Assembly (NCBI GenBank): GCA_002428495.1
Contig: DIWR01000024.1
Location: forward strand, 135,370 to 199,369
Length of the DNA: 64,000 nucleotides
Source: Synergistaceae bacterium UBA6101
GTDB taxonomy: Bacteria; Synergistota; Synergistia; Synergistales; Synergistaceae
Reading direction: 5' to 3'
Positions 33,505 through 42,941 of the stretch are shown piece by piece; positions within the stretch are counted from its first letter, which is position 1; each line of letters begins with the position of its first letter. Position numbers and translations under genes: made by a program. Below the pieces are notes generated by a model. That model made no database searches. It was not told where the DNA came from and worked only from the letters and a program-made list of their open reading frames with translations.

Positions 33505-35131
33505 ACCCAAACTTTTCCAAAAATAGGTACTAGAGCAGTAGATTCAATATATCCTTATTGAAGGATCCTGTGAGAAGCTGACTTAATTTCATGTCAGCTA
33601 TTGCAGGATCCCATTTTTTATATTATAATTATAGTACCTTGTATGGACTATAGAGGAGGGCTACGCATGGCACTGCCAGATTGGGTACAAGCGTTTAAAG
33701 GACCTGGAAAGGAAATTAAGGAGAACAACGGGAAATATTATTTGTATGAGAGAAAAACCGTATACGATAAGGAAAAGAAACAGGCAAAGAAGATCACCGG
33801 TGCCTATTTGGGACGCATCACTCAGGACGGATTTATCTCAAAGAAGAGTGCCATCGTTCCCGTTACTCCCATCCCTGACCTTGAGTACGGAGCGTCAAAA
33901 TGTCTTCATGACCTCTCCTCAGACATAAGAGAGAGGCTTGAACTTCTGTTTCCGGCTGACTGGAGGGAGATTTATCTTCTTGCTGTTTTAAGAACGATAG
34001 AGATGAGTCCTTTTAAGCGTGCTCAGGAGAGATATTTGCGTTCTTATCTCTCAATTCTTTATCCCGGTCTTGATTTTTCCGGGAAATCCCTAAGCCTGTT
34101 TTTAAAGAGGCTTGGAGACAGAAGGCCTGCGATGGTCGAATTTATGAAGGCTTTTGTCTCAGGTACGGAGCATATTATTTTTGACGGCACGCGCATAACT
34201 ACCTGTTCCGAAAATATGTATAACAGCAAGATGGGATACAACAACAACGGCAGCTATGATCCTCAGATAAATCTAATGTACGCTTTTTCAAGCAAGCCTG
34301 AGACCTCCCCTGTTTATTACAGGACGTTTTCGGGAAATATCTGCGATGTGAAGTCTTTCAGGGATGCAGTAAGGGAGTCCGGAATAGAAGACATGGTCGT
34401 TATCGCGGACAAGGGGTTTGGTTCCGAGGCCAACTTCGGGTTTCTTGAGGAGCAGGGATTACGTTATCTGGTGCCTTTAAGAAGAAACAGCAGATATTTT
34501 GACAGGGAGAGTATAGTTTGCAAAAAGTATACGAATACATTCCTCTTTAATGAACGCCCTATATGGTATTTCGAAAGAGGTACGGAAAAAGAGGGCATTA
34601 AAGTTATAACGTATCTGGACAAAGATCTTGAACTTCGGGAACAGCGGGACTATATGAAGAGGATCGAATGTGATATTGAGGGATATACGGAAGCGGGACT
34701 GTTTGAACGTGCAGAGAAGATGGGGATCCTGCTTATTCGCACAAATATGGATCTGGATGGTAAGGAAGCGTATGAACTGTATAAGAAGCGGGCCCTTATA
34801 GAGGATTCATTCGATCTCCTTAAGAATACACTGGAAGCGGATCGCAGTTATATGCAGAAAGATGTCTCTTTTGAGGGTTGGGCTTTTTTGAACCATCTTT
34901 CGCTGATGATGACATATAGGCTTTACGTTAGGATGAAGGAAGCGGATATGCTCAGTGGATATTCTGTAAAGGATTGTCTTTTCTTCTTGTCCGGGATACG
35001 AAAGCAGCAACAGGGGAAAAACTGGGAAACTACTTTGAAAACCAAGAAAACTGAGAAGATACTGAGCCTGCTCAGATGTGATATATAAACAGGCTCAGAT
35101 ATATAGTACCTATTTATGGAAAAGTTTGGGT
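33505..35131 (+). mobile_element. Complete insertion sequence of the IS4 superfamily
   Basis: 1627 bp bounded by 28-bp terminal inverted repeats at 33505-33532 and 35104-35131 that differ at one position (ACCCAAACTTTTCCA[AT]AAAT and on). It is flanked by a TTAG direct repeat (33501-33504 and 35132-35135). It carries one transposase gene. The flanking sequence rejoins into the known repeat text GGGATTTAGAGCGAGTGAT, so the element jumped into an existing 128-bp-type repeat. Confidence 0.93.
33667..35088 (+). CDS. IS4-superfamily DDE transposase
   Basis: 473 residues from an ATG preceded by GGAGGG. First Asp in IIFDGTRITTCSENMYNS, second in VVIADKGFGSEANFG, and the Glu in the signature YKKRALIEDSFDLLK, an exact Y(2)R(3)E(6)K pattern. 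The N-terminal part (KYYLYERKTVYDKEKKQAKK, then ITGAYLGRIT) is like IS1634/IS4-group transposases. The frame is intact and the IS ends match, so it may still be active. Copy number in the genome is unknown. Confidence 0.93.
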   Translation: MALPDWVQAFKGPGKEIKENNGKYYLYERKTVYDKEKKQAKKITGAYLGRITQDGFISKKSAIVPVTPIPDLEYGASKCLHDLSSDIRERLELLFPADWREIYLLAVLRTIEMSPFKRAQERYLRSYLSILYPGLDFSGKSLSLFLKRLGDRRPAMVEFMKAFVSGTEHIIFDGTRITTCSENMYNSKMGYNNNGSYDPQINLMYAFSSKPETSPVYYRTFSGNICDVKSFRDAVRESGIEDMVVIADKGFGSEANFGFLEEQGLRYLVPLRRNSRYFDRESIVCKKYTNTFLFNERPIWYFERGTEKEGIKVITYLDKDLELREQRDYMKRIECDIEGYTEAGLFERAEKMGILLIRTNMDLDGKEAYELYKKRALIEDSFDLLKNTLEADRSYMQKDVSFEGWAFLNHLSLMMTYRLYVRMKEADMLSGYSVKDCLFFLSGIRKQQQGKNWETTLKTKKTEKILSLLRCDI

Positions 35132-35341
35132 TTAGAGCGAGTGATAACGACGGGTCGCGAACATTGCTAAGTCAGCGCCGCTCTTTTAAGGTTTTAACGA
35201 TAGTACCCATATCGCAATTGGGGCAGAGCGGAGATGATAGCGACGCAACTTGCGATGCTTCGAACCGAGGCGTATATGAATACGTTGAGGTGAAGGAGCA
35301 TCGCATGTTGCTAAGCTAGGGCTCCGCTATGCCCCAATTGC
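35132..35341. repeat. Remainder of the interrupted repeat and a full 128-bp element overlapping trpB
   Basis: 35132-35213 continues the repeat cut by the IS. 35214-35341 is a complete 128-bp copy with GCAATTGGGG and CCCCAATTGC ends. Its right end provides the last four sense codons and the stop of trpB (35341 down to 35327). Confidence 0.85.
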
Positions 35342-36535
35342 CCCTATTGAAGAGATCGTCTCCATATCCTTATCCCCCCGCCCCGAAAGGTTGACGAGGA
35401 CTTTCTTATCTTTTTCCATTTCGGCTGCGACCTTTATCGCTCCGGCAAGTGCGTGGGAGCTTTCAAGCGCGGGTATGATCCCTTCTGTCCTGCAAAGAAG
35501 CCTGAATGCATGAAGAGCTTCTTTGTCGCTTGCGCATATGTACTCTGCGCGCCCGCTCTCCTTGAGGGCGGCGTGCGCCGGTCCGACTGAGGGGTAATCA
35601 AGTCCGGCTGCTATTGAATAGACCTCGGCGGCCTCGCCTTTATCATCGGTAAGAACGTAGCTTTTGAATCCATGAAGGACTCCGGGGGAACCCTTTGTGA
35701 GACTGGCGGCGTGATCTCCGTATGTCAGTCCTCTTCCTGATGGTTCGACACCGATAAGTCGGACATCCTTGTCTTCGATGAAGGCTGTGAAGGCTCCTAT
35801 CGCGTTGCTTCCGCCGCCTACACATGCGATGACGGCGTCCGGCAGGGAGCCGGTCCGTTCAAGCATCTGGGCTCTTGCTTCCTCGCCTATTATTTTCTGG
35901 AAATTCTGCACCATAGTCGGATATGGGTGCGGCCCGACAGCGGATCCTATAAGGTAAAAGATGGAGGTGTCATTGCAGAATGCCGCAAGTGCCGCATCTA
36001 CAGCTTCCTTGAGCGTTCCCTGTCCGTCAGAGACAGGTACGACTTTAGCGCCAAGCGCTTTCATCCTGAGCACGTTCGGAGCCTGGCGCTGTATATCGAC
36101 TTCTCCCATGTAGACATCGCATTCCATGCCCATCAGGGCTGCTACCGTCGCACTGGCAACGCCGTGCATGCCTGCCCCGGTCTCAGCAATGATCTTTTTC
36201 TTGCCCATCCTTTTGGCAAGAAGTGCCTGTCCGATGCAGTTATTTATTTTGTGGGCCCCTGTGTGGTTGAGGTCTTCCCTCTTGAGGAAGATCCTGGCTC
36301 CCCCTACTGTCCCGGTGAGGTTTTTACACTCGGTGAGTGCAGAGGGACGTCCCACGTAGTCCTTTAGAAGGGAGAGGTATTCTTCCCTGAATGATTCGTC
36401 TGCCGCGCATTTCTCATACTCTTCCGCGATCTCCGTAAGGATCGGCTCAAGTGCTTTTGGAACGTATGTGCCTCCGAATCCGCCGTATATGCCTTTAACC
36501 GGAAAACCTGCCTGATTTTGTGATCTCTCTGTCAT
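35327..36535 (-). CDS. trpB: Tryptophan synthase beta subunit
   Basis: 402 residues from the ATG at 36535 (AGGAGG 9 bp upstream). The PLP lysine is in [13 protein letters not shown], the catalytic Glu in AETGAGMHG, and the phosphate loop is [13 protein letters not shown]. It makes tryptophan from indole and serine. It is a TrpB1-type chain that normally partners TrpA, but the only trpA here is a ruin at 1720-2062. Alone it would act on free indole. The natural C-terminus has been replaced: [14 protein letters not shown] leads straight into codons from the repeat element (AIGA, stop). Expression is under the attenuator just upstream. Confidence 0.95.
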   Translation of the reverse strand: MTERSQNQAGFPVKGIYGGFGGTYVPKALEPILTEIAEEYEKCAADESFREEYLSLLKDYVGRPSALTECKNLTGTVGGARIFLKREDLNHTGAHKINNCIGQALLAKRMGKKKIIAETGAGMHGVASATVAALMGMECDVYMGEVDIQRQAPNVLRMKALGAKVVPVSDGQGTLKEAVDAALAAFCNDTSIFYLIGSAVGPHPYPTMVQNFQKIIGEEARAQMLERTGSLPDAVIACVGGGSNAIGAFTAFIEDKDVRLIGVEPSGRGLTYGDHAASLTKGSPGVLHGFKSYVLTDDKGEAAEVYSIAAGLDYPSVGPAHAALKESGRAEYICASDKEALHAFRLLCRTEGIIPALESSHALAGAIKVAAEMEKDKKVLVNLSGRGDKDMETISSIGAIGA

Positions 36536-36611
36536 GATGATATCCTCCTCTTGGCTCTTGTAAACTCTCTGGTCTGTTCTCATCTTTTCTGCGCATGCTG
36601 CTGTGGTGCAT

Positions 36612-36655
36612 TTATAAAAAAAGAGGGACTGAAAGAATTTTTCCCTTTCAGTCCC
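36612..36655 (-). terminator. Attenuator terminator of the trpB leader
   Basis: On the minus strand GGGACTGAAAG pairs with CTTTCAGTCCC (11 bp, 9-base loop; 36655-36645 with 36635-36625), followed by TCTTTTTTTA. It lies between the leader peptide and trpB. A competing pairing of the upstream GTCCC (about 36684) with GGGAC of the stem could act as antiterminator. Confidence 0.85.
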
Positions 36656-36688
36656 CCTGTATCGGCACAACAAGATACGGGCGGGACG

Positions 36689-36745
36689 CTAGACGCACCA
36701 CCAGCTGTTGAAATTCTTATTCGTGAGGTCGGTAAATGATCTCAT
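36689..36745 (-). CDS. trpL: trp leader peptide with tandem Trp codons
   Basis: 18 residues: MRSFTDLTNKNFNSWWCV and a stop. The ribosome site GGGGGAAG lies 5 bp upstream of the ATG. Two adjacent UGG codons (36703-36698) followed closely by the stop and then an intrinsic terminator is the classical ribosome-mediated attenuation plan. When charged tRNA-Trp is scarce the ribosome stalls on the pair and the terminator does not form. Confidence 0.85.
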   Translation of the reverse strand: MRSFTDLTNKNFNSWWCV

Positions 36746-36781
36746 GCAGCTTCCCCCGAACTTCCGATATATTGCGCGAAA

Positions 36782-36810
36782 TAGTACCACTCTGATCAAT
36801 AAATTGCAAC
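36782..36810 (-). promoter_or_regulatory. Promoter of the trpL-trpB transcript
   Basis: TTGCAA at 36810-36805, 17-bp spacer, TACTAT at 36787-36782 on the minus strand. It is about 37 bp upstream of the leader-peptide start. Confidence 0.62.
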
Positions 36811-36996
36811 CCCATTGAAAGATCATGTTTAAAAATACCCAAACACAAGTGGCAGACATGTTTCCTGGATGCTCCGTCGCAGGATAATTATTTTTGACAT
36901 GCAGAAATTTTTAATAAGGGCTTTTTTGATATAAAATACTACAGCAGTGTCTGAAAATCGCCGCAAAATCTTATTTTTACCGAGGGGTCGCTTTTT

Positions 36997-38115
36997 TTGA
37001 GTTCTGTAAAAATTTTGTTTTTTATCCTTACTCTGGGGTATATCCTGGGAAGCATAAAATTCTTCAACATTAAGCTGGGCACGTCGGGAGTTCTCCTTGT
37101 TGCCCTGATCTTCGGGCATTTTGGACAGGAAATATCCGGCGCTGTCCGCGACATCGGCCTGGTATGTTTTGTCGCGTCTGTGGGATTGATAGCAGGTCCC
37201 GTATTTTTCTGCAATTTCAAAAGCAGGGCCGTTGCCTACATGGTAATAGGATTCGTGACGATCCTTTCGGGGGCAGCTTTGTGCGTGGCTTCAATAAAGA
37301 TATTGGGGATCCCGGTCCCTCTCGCTGTAGGAATAATGAACGGCGCACTGACAAGCACCCCGGGACTGGCTGCCGCGATCGAAGCGACAGGTGATCCGAG
37401 CGCCTCCATAGGATATGGCATTGCTTATCCTTTTGGTGTCCTCGGTGTGGTCCTCTTTGTACAGATAGTGCCAAAGATGCTCAAAATTGATTTCAGCACT
37501 AACAAGCCTGTGCTTGACTGCGGACAGGAGCTGCAGCCCGAGTGTCCGGCATATAAAGGCACATTCAGGATCGACCCTTTCGGGTTTTTCCCTCTTGTAC
37601 TGACAATAGCGACAGGACTTATCGCCGCAAAGATAGTGATACCGCTTCCGGGAGGAGCCAGGTTCAGCCTGGGTGCCTCCGGCGGACCGCTCCTTACGGG
37701 ACTTCTGATAGGATATTTCGGTCACATAGGCCCGATATCGCTTGAGGTAAGGAAATCTACCCTTGAGACGATGAGAGAGTTCGGGCTTGCGCTCTTCCTT
37801 GCAGGAGCAGGGGCTGCAGCCGGAAAGGGCTTTGTGGCGACCCTCACGGAACATGGTCCGGTGCTCTTCTTCGCGGGGGTCGGAATGACCCTTCTGCCTA
37901 TGATGGCGGGGTATTTTATCGCAGTGAAGATGTTCAGCCTTGACATATTCAACACGCTCGGGTCGATATGCGGAGGAATGACGAGCACCCCGGCGCTTGG
38001 AGTGCTTATTTCAGAGACGCGTACCGACTATGTCTCCCTGCCCTACGCCGCCACATATCCCGTAGCGCTCATACTAGTAGTTCTGGCCTCCCAGTTCATC
38101 GCCATTCTCTGCTGA
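36997..38115 (+). CDS. AspT/YidE-like permease (aspartate:alanine exchanger family)
   Basis: 372 residues from a TTG with CGAGGGG upstream. Ten or so hydrophobic segments in two halves, each with the family duplication motif: GIMNGALTSTPGLAAAIEAT in the first half and GSICGGMTSTPALGVLISET in the second. Larger family members have TrkA-C regulatory domains between the halves; this one has only a short hydrophilic loop (about 180-200). It probably moves amino acids or dicarboxylates. It is divergent from the trp leader, with about 190 bp between the promoters. Confidence 0.85.
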   Translation: MSSVKILFFILTLGYILGSIKFFNIKLGTSGVLLVALIFGHFGQEISGAVRDIGLVCFVASVGLIAGPVFFCNFKSRAVAYMVIGFVTILSGAALCVASIKILGIPVPLAVGIMNGALTSTPGLAAAIEATGDPSASIGYGIAYPFGVLGVVLFVQIVPKMLKIDFSTNKPVLDCGQELQPECPAYKGTFRIDPFGFFPLVLTIATGLIAAKIVIPLPGGARFSLGASGGPLLTGLLIGYFGHIGPISLEVRKSTLETMREFGLALFLAGAGAAAGKGFVATLTEHGPVLFFAGVGMTLLPMMAGYFIAVKMFSLDIFNTLGSICGGMTSTPALGVLISETRTDYVSLPYAATYPVALILVVLASQFIAILC

Positions 38116-38216
38116 GGGTCAGCGCAGAGTATAAGAGAATGAAGACTATCTTACAGACAAAAGAGATCTTCCTGCAATATCCGAAAGATCTCTTTTGTAT
38201 TATGTTATTTCAGGAT

Positions 38217-39056
38217 CTAGCTGCTCAGCTTGTACCATGCCCATGCTGATCCGCTAAGGTCCGGCGTATTGCTCCACCATTCTCCTTTGGTTACCTCATA
38301 ATACCCTGTGTATCCCTCGACCCTGCAGACATAGTAATCGCCGTTATAGTAGAGGATGTCACCCCTGTAGAATCTATACCCGGTCTCGACCTCGTCCCAG
38401 CTTTTTGATACTCCAGTGAACTGAACAAGGCCGCCAGCAGATTGTGTCGTCCACCATTTGTCTGGGCTCATTTCCGGACTGCTGTCATCGCTGTAGTAAA
38501 TATTTGACAGTGTTGTTGTTGCCACATAATAGTTGCCTTCGGATAAAAATTTCTGGCCTTCATTGAAAGATAAATTATGGTTATCAACAATGGCTTCTTC
38601 CCAGTCGTCTATTGCCTGGTATCCGTCACCGCCGAAAGTATCTGTTCCGGGGATGATGTTTCCTGGCGGGTCTGGTTCGTCCCCGCCGCCGGGATCATCT
38701 CCTCCGCCTGTTCCCCCGCCGCCGTGAACGGAACATACAACTGCCTCCCTGCCGTTCAATGTTCCTGCGGAGTAGATGCCGTCTGATGGGCACTTTACTT
38801 CCTTGTTGCTTATGTTGTCCTTGTAATTATCGTCTATGAAGTTTTGAAGGGTGTAACTCTCCTTGCTGACGCCGTTTGAAAATCTGTATGCGTCAAGTGC
38901 CAGCATGATAGTGGCCCTGTTCCCGCTGCATGCCTTTTCTTTGACCATATCGTCAGAGGGGCCGACAACCAGATATAAAATTCCAGCCAGGATCCCTATT
39001 ATTATGACTACGATCAGCAACTCGACCAGTGAAAATCCTTTGTCTGTTTTTCTCAT
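38217..39056 (-). CDS. Type IV pilin-like protein with a C-terminal carbohydrate-binding-like domain
   Basis: 279 residues from the ATG at 39056. A prepilin peptidase site lies after KTDKG, followed by FSLVELLIVVIIIGILAGIL with Glu5 of the mature protein. A pilin-like globular part (residues about 35-110) has a cysteine pair (VKCPSDG, VVCSVHG). A Gly/Asp/Pro-rich linker follows (GGGGTGGGDDPGGG). The last 110 residues contain aromatic, CBM5/12-like text (YRFYRGDILYYNGDYYVCRV and a WW pair). It could be a surface-exposed minor pilin that binds glycans. No pilus assembly genes adjoin it. Confidence 0.83.
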   Translation of the reverse strand: MRKTDKGFSLVELLIVVIIIGILAGILYLVVGPSDDMVKEKACSGNRATIMLALDAYRFSNGVSKESYTLQNFIDDNYKDNISNKEVKCPSDGIYSAGTLNGREAVVCSVHGGGGTGGGDDPGGGDEPDPPGNIIPGTDTFGGDGYQAIDDWEEAIVDNHNLSFNEGQKFLSEGNYYVATTTLSNIYYSDDSSPEMSPDKWWTTQSAGGLVQFTGVSKSWDEVETGYRFYRGDILYYNGDYYVCRVEGYTGYYEVTKGEWWSNTPDLSGSAWAWYKLSS

Positions 39057-39146
39057 GCTGTTCCCCCTGCCGAATATGATCACTCTATTATAGTATCTCT
39101 TCAGCATAATGTGCGGCAATAAAGTGCCGGGTCTTTAAGTTCTGGG

Positions 39147-40328
39147 TCATAAGGCCATTTCGATCTTGACTTCGCTGAAAGCGTCTATTGCCGCGTCAAG
39201 GTCCTCTTTCGTATGCCTTGCCGAGACCTGGGTCCTGATGCGGGCCTTGCCCTTCGGCACCACTGGGAAGGAGAAGCCGGTGACGTAGACTCCCTTGTCG
39301 AGCAGCCTTGCTGAAAACTCGGTGGCTGTCCTTGCGTCGTAGAGCATTATGGGTACTATGGGGTGTGTCCCGGGCAGGAGATCAAAGCCGAGGGACTCCA
39401 TCTTCTCCCTGAAATAGGATGTGTTCTGGTGGAGCCTCTCCCTGTGTTCTGAGGACTCCCCAAGCATTTTGATGACCTCAAGGGAAGCTCCCGCTATTGC
39501 CGGAGCCACCGTGTTTGAGAAAAGATAGGGTCTGCTGCGCTGCCTCAGTAGTTCGACGATCTCCTTCTTTGCGCTGACGTAGCCTCCGGACGCACCGCCG
39601 AGAGCTTTTCCAAGGGTGCCTGTCAGAATGTCCACCCTGCCCATTACCCCGCAGTATTCGTGGGTACCGCGCCCGGTCTTTCCCATGAACCCTACCGCAT
39701 GGCTGTCATCGACCATTACGAGGGCGTCGAACTCGTCCGCGAGATCGCAGATGGCCTTGAGGTTCGCGATGTATCCGTCCATTGAAAAGACTCCGTCCGT
39801 TACTATCATCTTAATGCGGGAGTCCTTTGCCGCTTCAAGCTGTGTCCTCAGGTCTTCCATATTGTTGTTTTTATATCTGAATTTTGATGCCTTGCAGAGA
39901 CGGATCCCGTCGATGATGCTTGCGTGGTTCAGTTCATCGCTTATGACGGCGTCGCCTTCGCCCAGTATGGGTTCAAATACACCTCCGTTGGCGTCGTAGC
40001 ATGACGAATAGAGGATAGTATCCTCCATCTCCAGAAAGTCGCTTATAGCTGCTTCGAGATCCTTGTGTATCTGCTGTGTGCCGCAGATGAAGCGTACCGA
40101 GGCGAGTCCGTAACCCCATCTGTCGTAAGCCTCTTTTGCCGCCCTGATGACCCTGGGGGAGTCTGCAAGGCCGAGATAGTTGTTTGCGCACATGTTTATG
40201 ACACCGAAGTTTGTTGTTGTATCTATGATGTCCCTTTGAGGAGTTGTGATCACCCGCTCTGATTTGTAGAGTCCCTGCTCTTTTATCTCTTCTATCGTTT
40301 TGGTTATGATCCCTATGGCGCTTTTCAT
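39147..40328 (-). CDS. kbl: Glycine C-acetyltransferase (2-amino-3-ketobutyrate CoA ligase)
   Basis: 393 residues, PLP fold type I. The lysine lies in [14 protein letters not shown], and the aspartate/histidine pair in [12 protein letters not shown]. It cleaves 2-amino-3-ketobutyrate with CoA to glycine and acetyl-CoA. It follows tdh after 69 bp on the same strand, so the two form the threonine-to-glycine route: Tdh makes the unstable ketobutyrate and Kbl captures it. Length and motifs match the E. coli enzyme. Confidence 0.96.
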   Translation of the reverse strand: MKSAIGIITKTIEEIKEQGLYKSERVITTPQRDIIDTTTNFGVINMCANNYLGLADSPRVIRAAKEAYDRWGYGLASVRFICGTQQIHKDLEAAISDFLEMEDTILYSSCYDANGGVFEPILGEGDAVISDELNHASIIDGIRLCKASKFRYKNNNMEDLRTQLEAAKDSRIKMIVTDGVFSMDGYIANLKAICDLADEFDALVMVDDSHAVGFMGKTGRGTHEYCGVMGRVDILTGTLGKALGGASGGYVSAKKEIVELLRQRSRPYLFSNTVAPAIAGASLEVIKMLGESSEHRERLHQNTSYFREKMESLGFDLLPGTHPIVPIMLYDARTATEFSARLLDKGVYVTGFSFPVVPKGKARIRTQVSARHTKEDLDAAIDAFSEVKIEMAL

Positions 40329-40397
40329 TTATCTCATCCCCCGGTCATTGTATTTAGATAAACAAACGTTTACCTGTCGGCACAGGATAACGGCAGA

Positions 40398-41441
40398 TCA
40401 AAGGTTTTGCCAGTCCAGGACCACCTTGCCCGATTCGCCGCTGTTCATTGCCCTGAAACCCTCTTCGAAATCCATGACATCGAACCTGTGGGTTATGACA
40501 CGGCTTATGTCCAGCCCGCTCTGAAGCATCGTAGTCATCTTGTACCACGTCTCATACATCTGCCGGCCGTATATCCCCTTGAGGGTAAGTCCGTGGAATA
40601 TTACCTTGTCCCAGTCTATTACAGTTCCGGGTTCAAGTAGCCCTAGAAGCGCAATCCTGCCTCCGTTGAACATGTGGTCGACCATGTCTGAGAATGCCTT
40701 CGGGCTTCCTGACATCTCAAGTCCTACGTCAAAGCCCTCCCTCATTCCAAGCTTATCGAATATGTCCCTTAACTTTTCTCTTTTTACGTTGACCGTTCTT
40801 GTAGCTCCCATCTCTTTTGCAAGCGCGAGCCTATAATCGTTGAGGTCTGTCACCACTACGTTCCTTGCTCCGACATGCCTGCATATTGCAGCTGCCATCA
40901 TGCCTATCGGGCCTGCTCCTGTAATCAGCACATCCTCGCCGATGAGGTCGAACTGAAGAGCTGTGTGGGTGGCGTTTCCAAGCGGGTCGAAACAGGATAC
41001 TATGTCGTCGGGTATCTCGGGAGCGCATCTCCAGACATTTGTCTTGGGTATCGAAAGGTATTGCGCGAAGGCTCCGTCCCTGTTGACTCCGACGCCGATG
41101 GTGTTTGGACAGTTGTGCCGTCTTCCGGCCAGGCAGTTCCTGCATGTGCCGCAGACGATGTGTCCCTCTCCGGAGACCCTCTCGCCTGTCTCCCAGCCCC
41201 GGACATGGCTGCCAGTCTGTACTATCTCACCGACGAACTCATGACCTATGGTCATTGGGGTCTTTATGGTCTTTTGTGACCATTCGTTCCAGTTGTATAT
41301 GTGGAGATCAGTGCCGCAGATGGAAGTCTTTTTGATCTTGATAAGAACGTCATCGGGTCCTGCTTCGGGCATATCTACCTCGCGCATCCACAGTCCCGGT
41401 TCCGGCCTTTCCTTTACCAGAGCAATCATCTTTTTTGTCAT
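40398..41441 (-). CDS. tdh: L-threonine 3-dehydrogenase
   Basis: 347 residues, zinc-dependent medium-chain dehydrogenase. The catalytic-zinc Cys is in [14 protein letters not shown], with GHEFVGEI. The structural-zinc cysteines are in [15 protein letters not shown], and the NAD motif is GAGPIG. It oxidises threonine to 2-amino-3-ketobutyrate. It is encoded upstream of kbl in the same operon. Upstream (41442-41590) no regulator is visible. Confidence 0.96.
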   Translation of the reverse strand: MTKKMIALVKERPEPGLWMREVDMPEAGPDDVLIKIKKTSICGTDLHIYNWNEWSQKTIKTPMTIGHEFVGEIVQTGSHVRGWETGERVSGEGHIVCGTCRNCLAGRRHNCPNTIGVGVNRDGAFAQYLSIPKTNVWRCAPEIPDDIVSCFDPLGNATHTALQFDLIGEDVLITGAGPIGMMAAAICRHVGARNVVVTDLNDYRLALAKEMGATRTVNVKREKLRDIFDKLGMREGFDVGLEMSGSPKAFSDMVDHMFNGGRIALLGLLEPGTVIDWDKVIFHGLTLKGIYGRQMYETWYKMTTMLQSGLDISRVITHRFDVMDFEEGFRAMNSGESGKVVLDWQNL

Positions 41442-41590
41442 GACCTCACACTCCCGGAGAGATTATTTTGATGACTTACGTCAAAAGGACATATCTGTTC
41501 TTTCAAAGTAAATAAATAATTAAGGGTCAGGTACTATTTTACCTCTTTCATTGGTTTACGGCTCGTTTATCTGTATGAGTCACGGATTCA

Positions 41591-42856
41591 TTATGAACTG
41601 TGTTTTGTAATAAGGGCCTCCAGATAGCGTGACTTCAGCTGTGCCTGGGCTAAGCTCCTCTTCAGTCCCGGCATTTTGAGTATTGTTCCGAGTACGCCTG
41701 CAAGGAGCCTGTGGCTGAACAGGACTTTGTTGTCAAAGATGAGTTCCTGCAGCAGCCCTCTCTCTGTGGCCATCACGACCACCCTGTGGGTAGTGTCCAG
41801 GGGCGTGATCAGCCTGTTCGGGCGTGGTTCGAAGATCAGGGCTCCTGCCGGGCAGTGTTTCAGGCATACTCCGCAGCCGATGCATTTTTTTTCATCAACG
41901 ATGGCCTTCCTTTCCTGGCCTTCTCCTGTCATCTCGATCGCGTCAACGGGGCATACCTTTGCACATTTTCCGCAGCCTGTGCAGCTCTCTTTGTCTGCTT
42001 TTGTAATGAAGTTTGAGCAGATGGTCTGCGCCACCCCGAAGCGCTTTATCGCAAGAAGGGCTTCACAGCAGCATGAGCAGCAATTGCAGATAAAATTGAC
42101 CCTTTGGCGGACGTTCTCGCCAAATTGGACCAGGTCATGATCGTATGCCTGCTGCAGGAGATCCTTGCATTCGGCTGCATCGACCTGCCTTGCATGGCCG
42201 TGTTTGATGAGTGTTGCCGCGGAGGTGTTGAAGGTCATGCATATATCCATCGGGGCGTCGCACGCCGTGCCGTTATGGAGGGCCTTGTGGCGGCAGTAGC
42301 ACATGCTGATTCCGATGTGCGAAGCCGTTTCTATAACGTTTGTCGCCCTTTCGTAGTCCAGTACATGGAGTGCGTATTCATCCGGTATCTGAGGTTCCTG
42401 AGGGAAGATCCTCCCCATCTGGGTCTCGCCGCGGCAGACAAGCTCCTTCATAAAATCTTCCTCGACGGATATGTATTGCCGGAAGAGTTCGCTGAGCGTT
42501 TTCTGATCGATGTCTTCCCGCACCCTCATAAGGGAGAACTCAAAAAAACCGGCCATGGGGGGCGGGACTGCGTATATCTGTTCCCCGTTCTGCTCGATGT
42601 CGACCAGTATCGCCCTGCCGGCAAGCTCATCAAGAACCTTTTGCGCCTCGTTTTCGGGCATATTCCATGTATCTGCTGCCTGTTTAGCCCTGAACGGCTT
42701 TATCGGGAGCTGAGCCATCAGTCCTGCCTCTTTTTCGGTCATCAGTATCTTAAGAATGTCAAAAAGAAGTTTTGAGGCAGGCGCTCCCTGAGGGAATCTG
42801 TTCAGCCTCTCCGTAAGCCTTGAGTAAGGTGATCCGTGGGTGTGGTTGTGTGCCAT
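41591..42856 (-). CDS. Cysteine-rich 4Fe-4S protein with N-terminal winged helix
   Basis: 421 residues from the ATG at 42856 (GGGGG 8 bp upstream). A winged-helix-like start (LLFDILKILMTEKEAG, then FRAKQAADTWNM and LDELAGRAILVDIE). A middle part rich in cysteine (SMCYCRHKA, then FICNCCSCCCEAL). Two ferredoxin clusters (CTGCGKCAKVCPVDAIEM and CIGCGVCLKHCPAGAL). Proteins of this shape occur in anaerobes as soluble electron carriers or sensors of unknown partner. It is unclear whether the winged helix binds DNA. Confidence 0.8.
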   Translation of the reverse strand: MAHNHTHGSPYSRLTERLNRFPQGAPASKLLFDILKILMTEKEAGLMAQLPIKPFRAKQAADTWNMPENEAQKVLDELAGRAILVDIEQNGEQIYAVPPPMAGFFEFSLMRVREDIDQKTLSELFRQYISVEEDFMKELVCRGETQMGRIFPQEPQIPDEYALHVLDYERATNVIETASHIGISMCYCRHKALHNGTACDAPMDICMTFNTSAATLIKHGHARQVDAAECKDLLQQAYDHDLVQFGENVRQRVNFICNCCSCCCEALLAIKRFGVAQTICSNFITKADKESCTGCGKCAKVCPVDAIEMTGEGQERKAIVDEKKCIGCGVCLKHCPAGALIFEPRPNRLITPLDTTHRVVVMATERGLLQELIFDNKVLFSHRLLAGVLGTILKMPGLKRSLAQAQLKSRYLEALITKHSS

Positions 42857-42941
42857 TTTCAATACCCCCGTGCTGTCTTTGTCATGTATCCTTTGTATTT
42901 GGGATGTTTTTACTTATAAACTCATGCGGCTCTCTCCAAAA

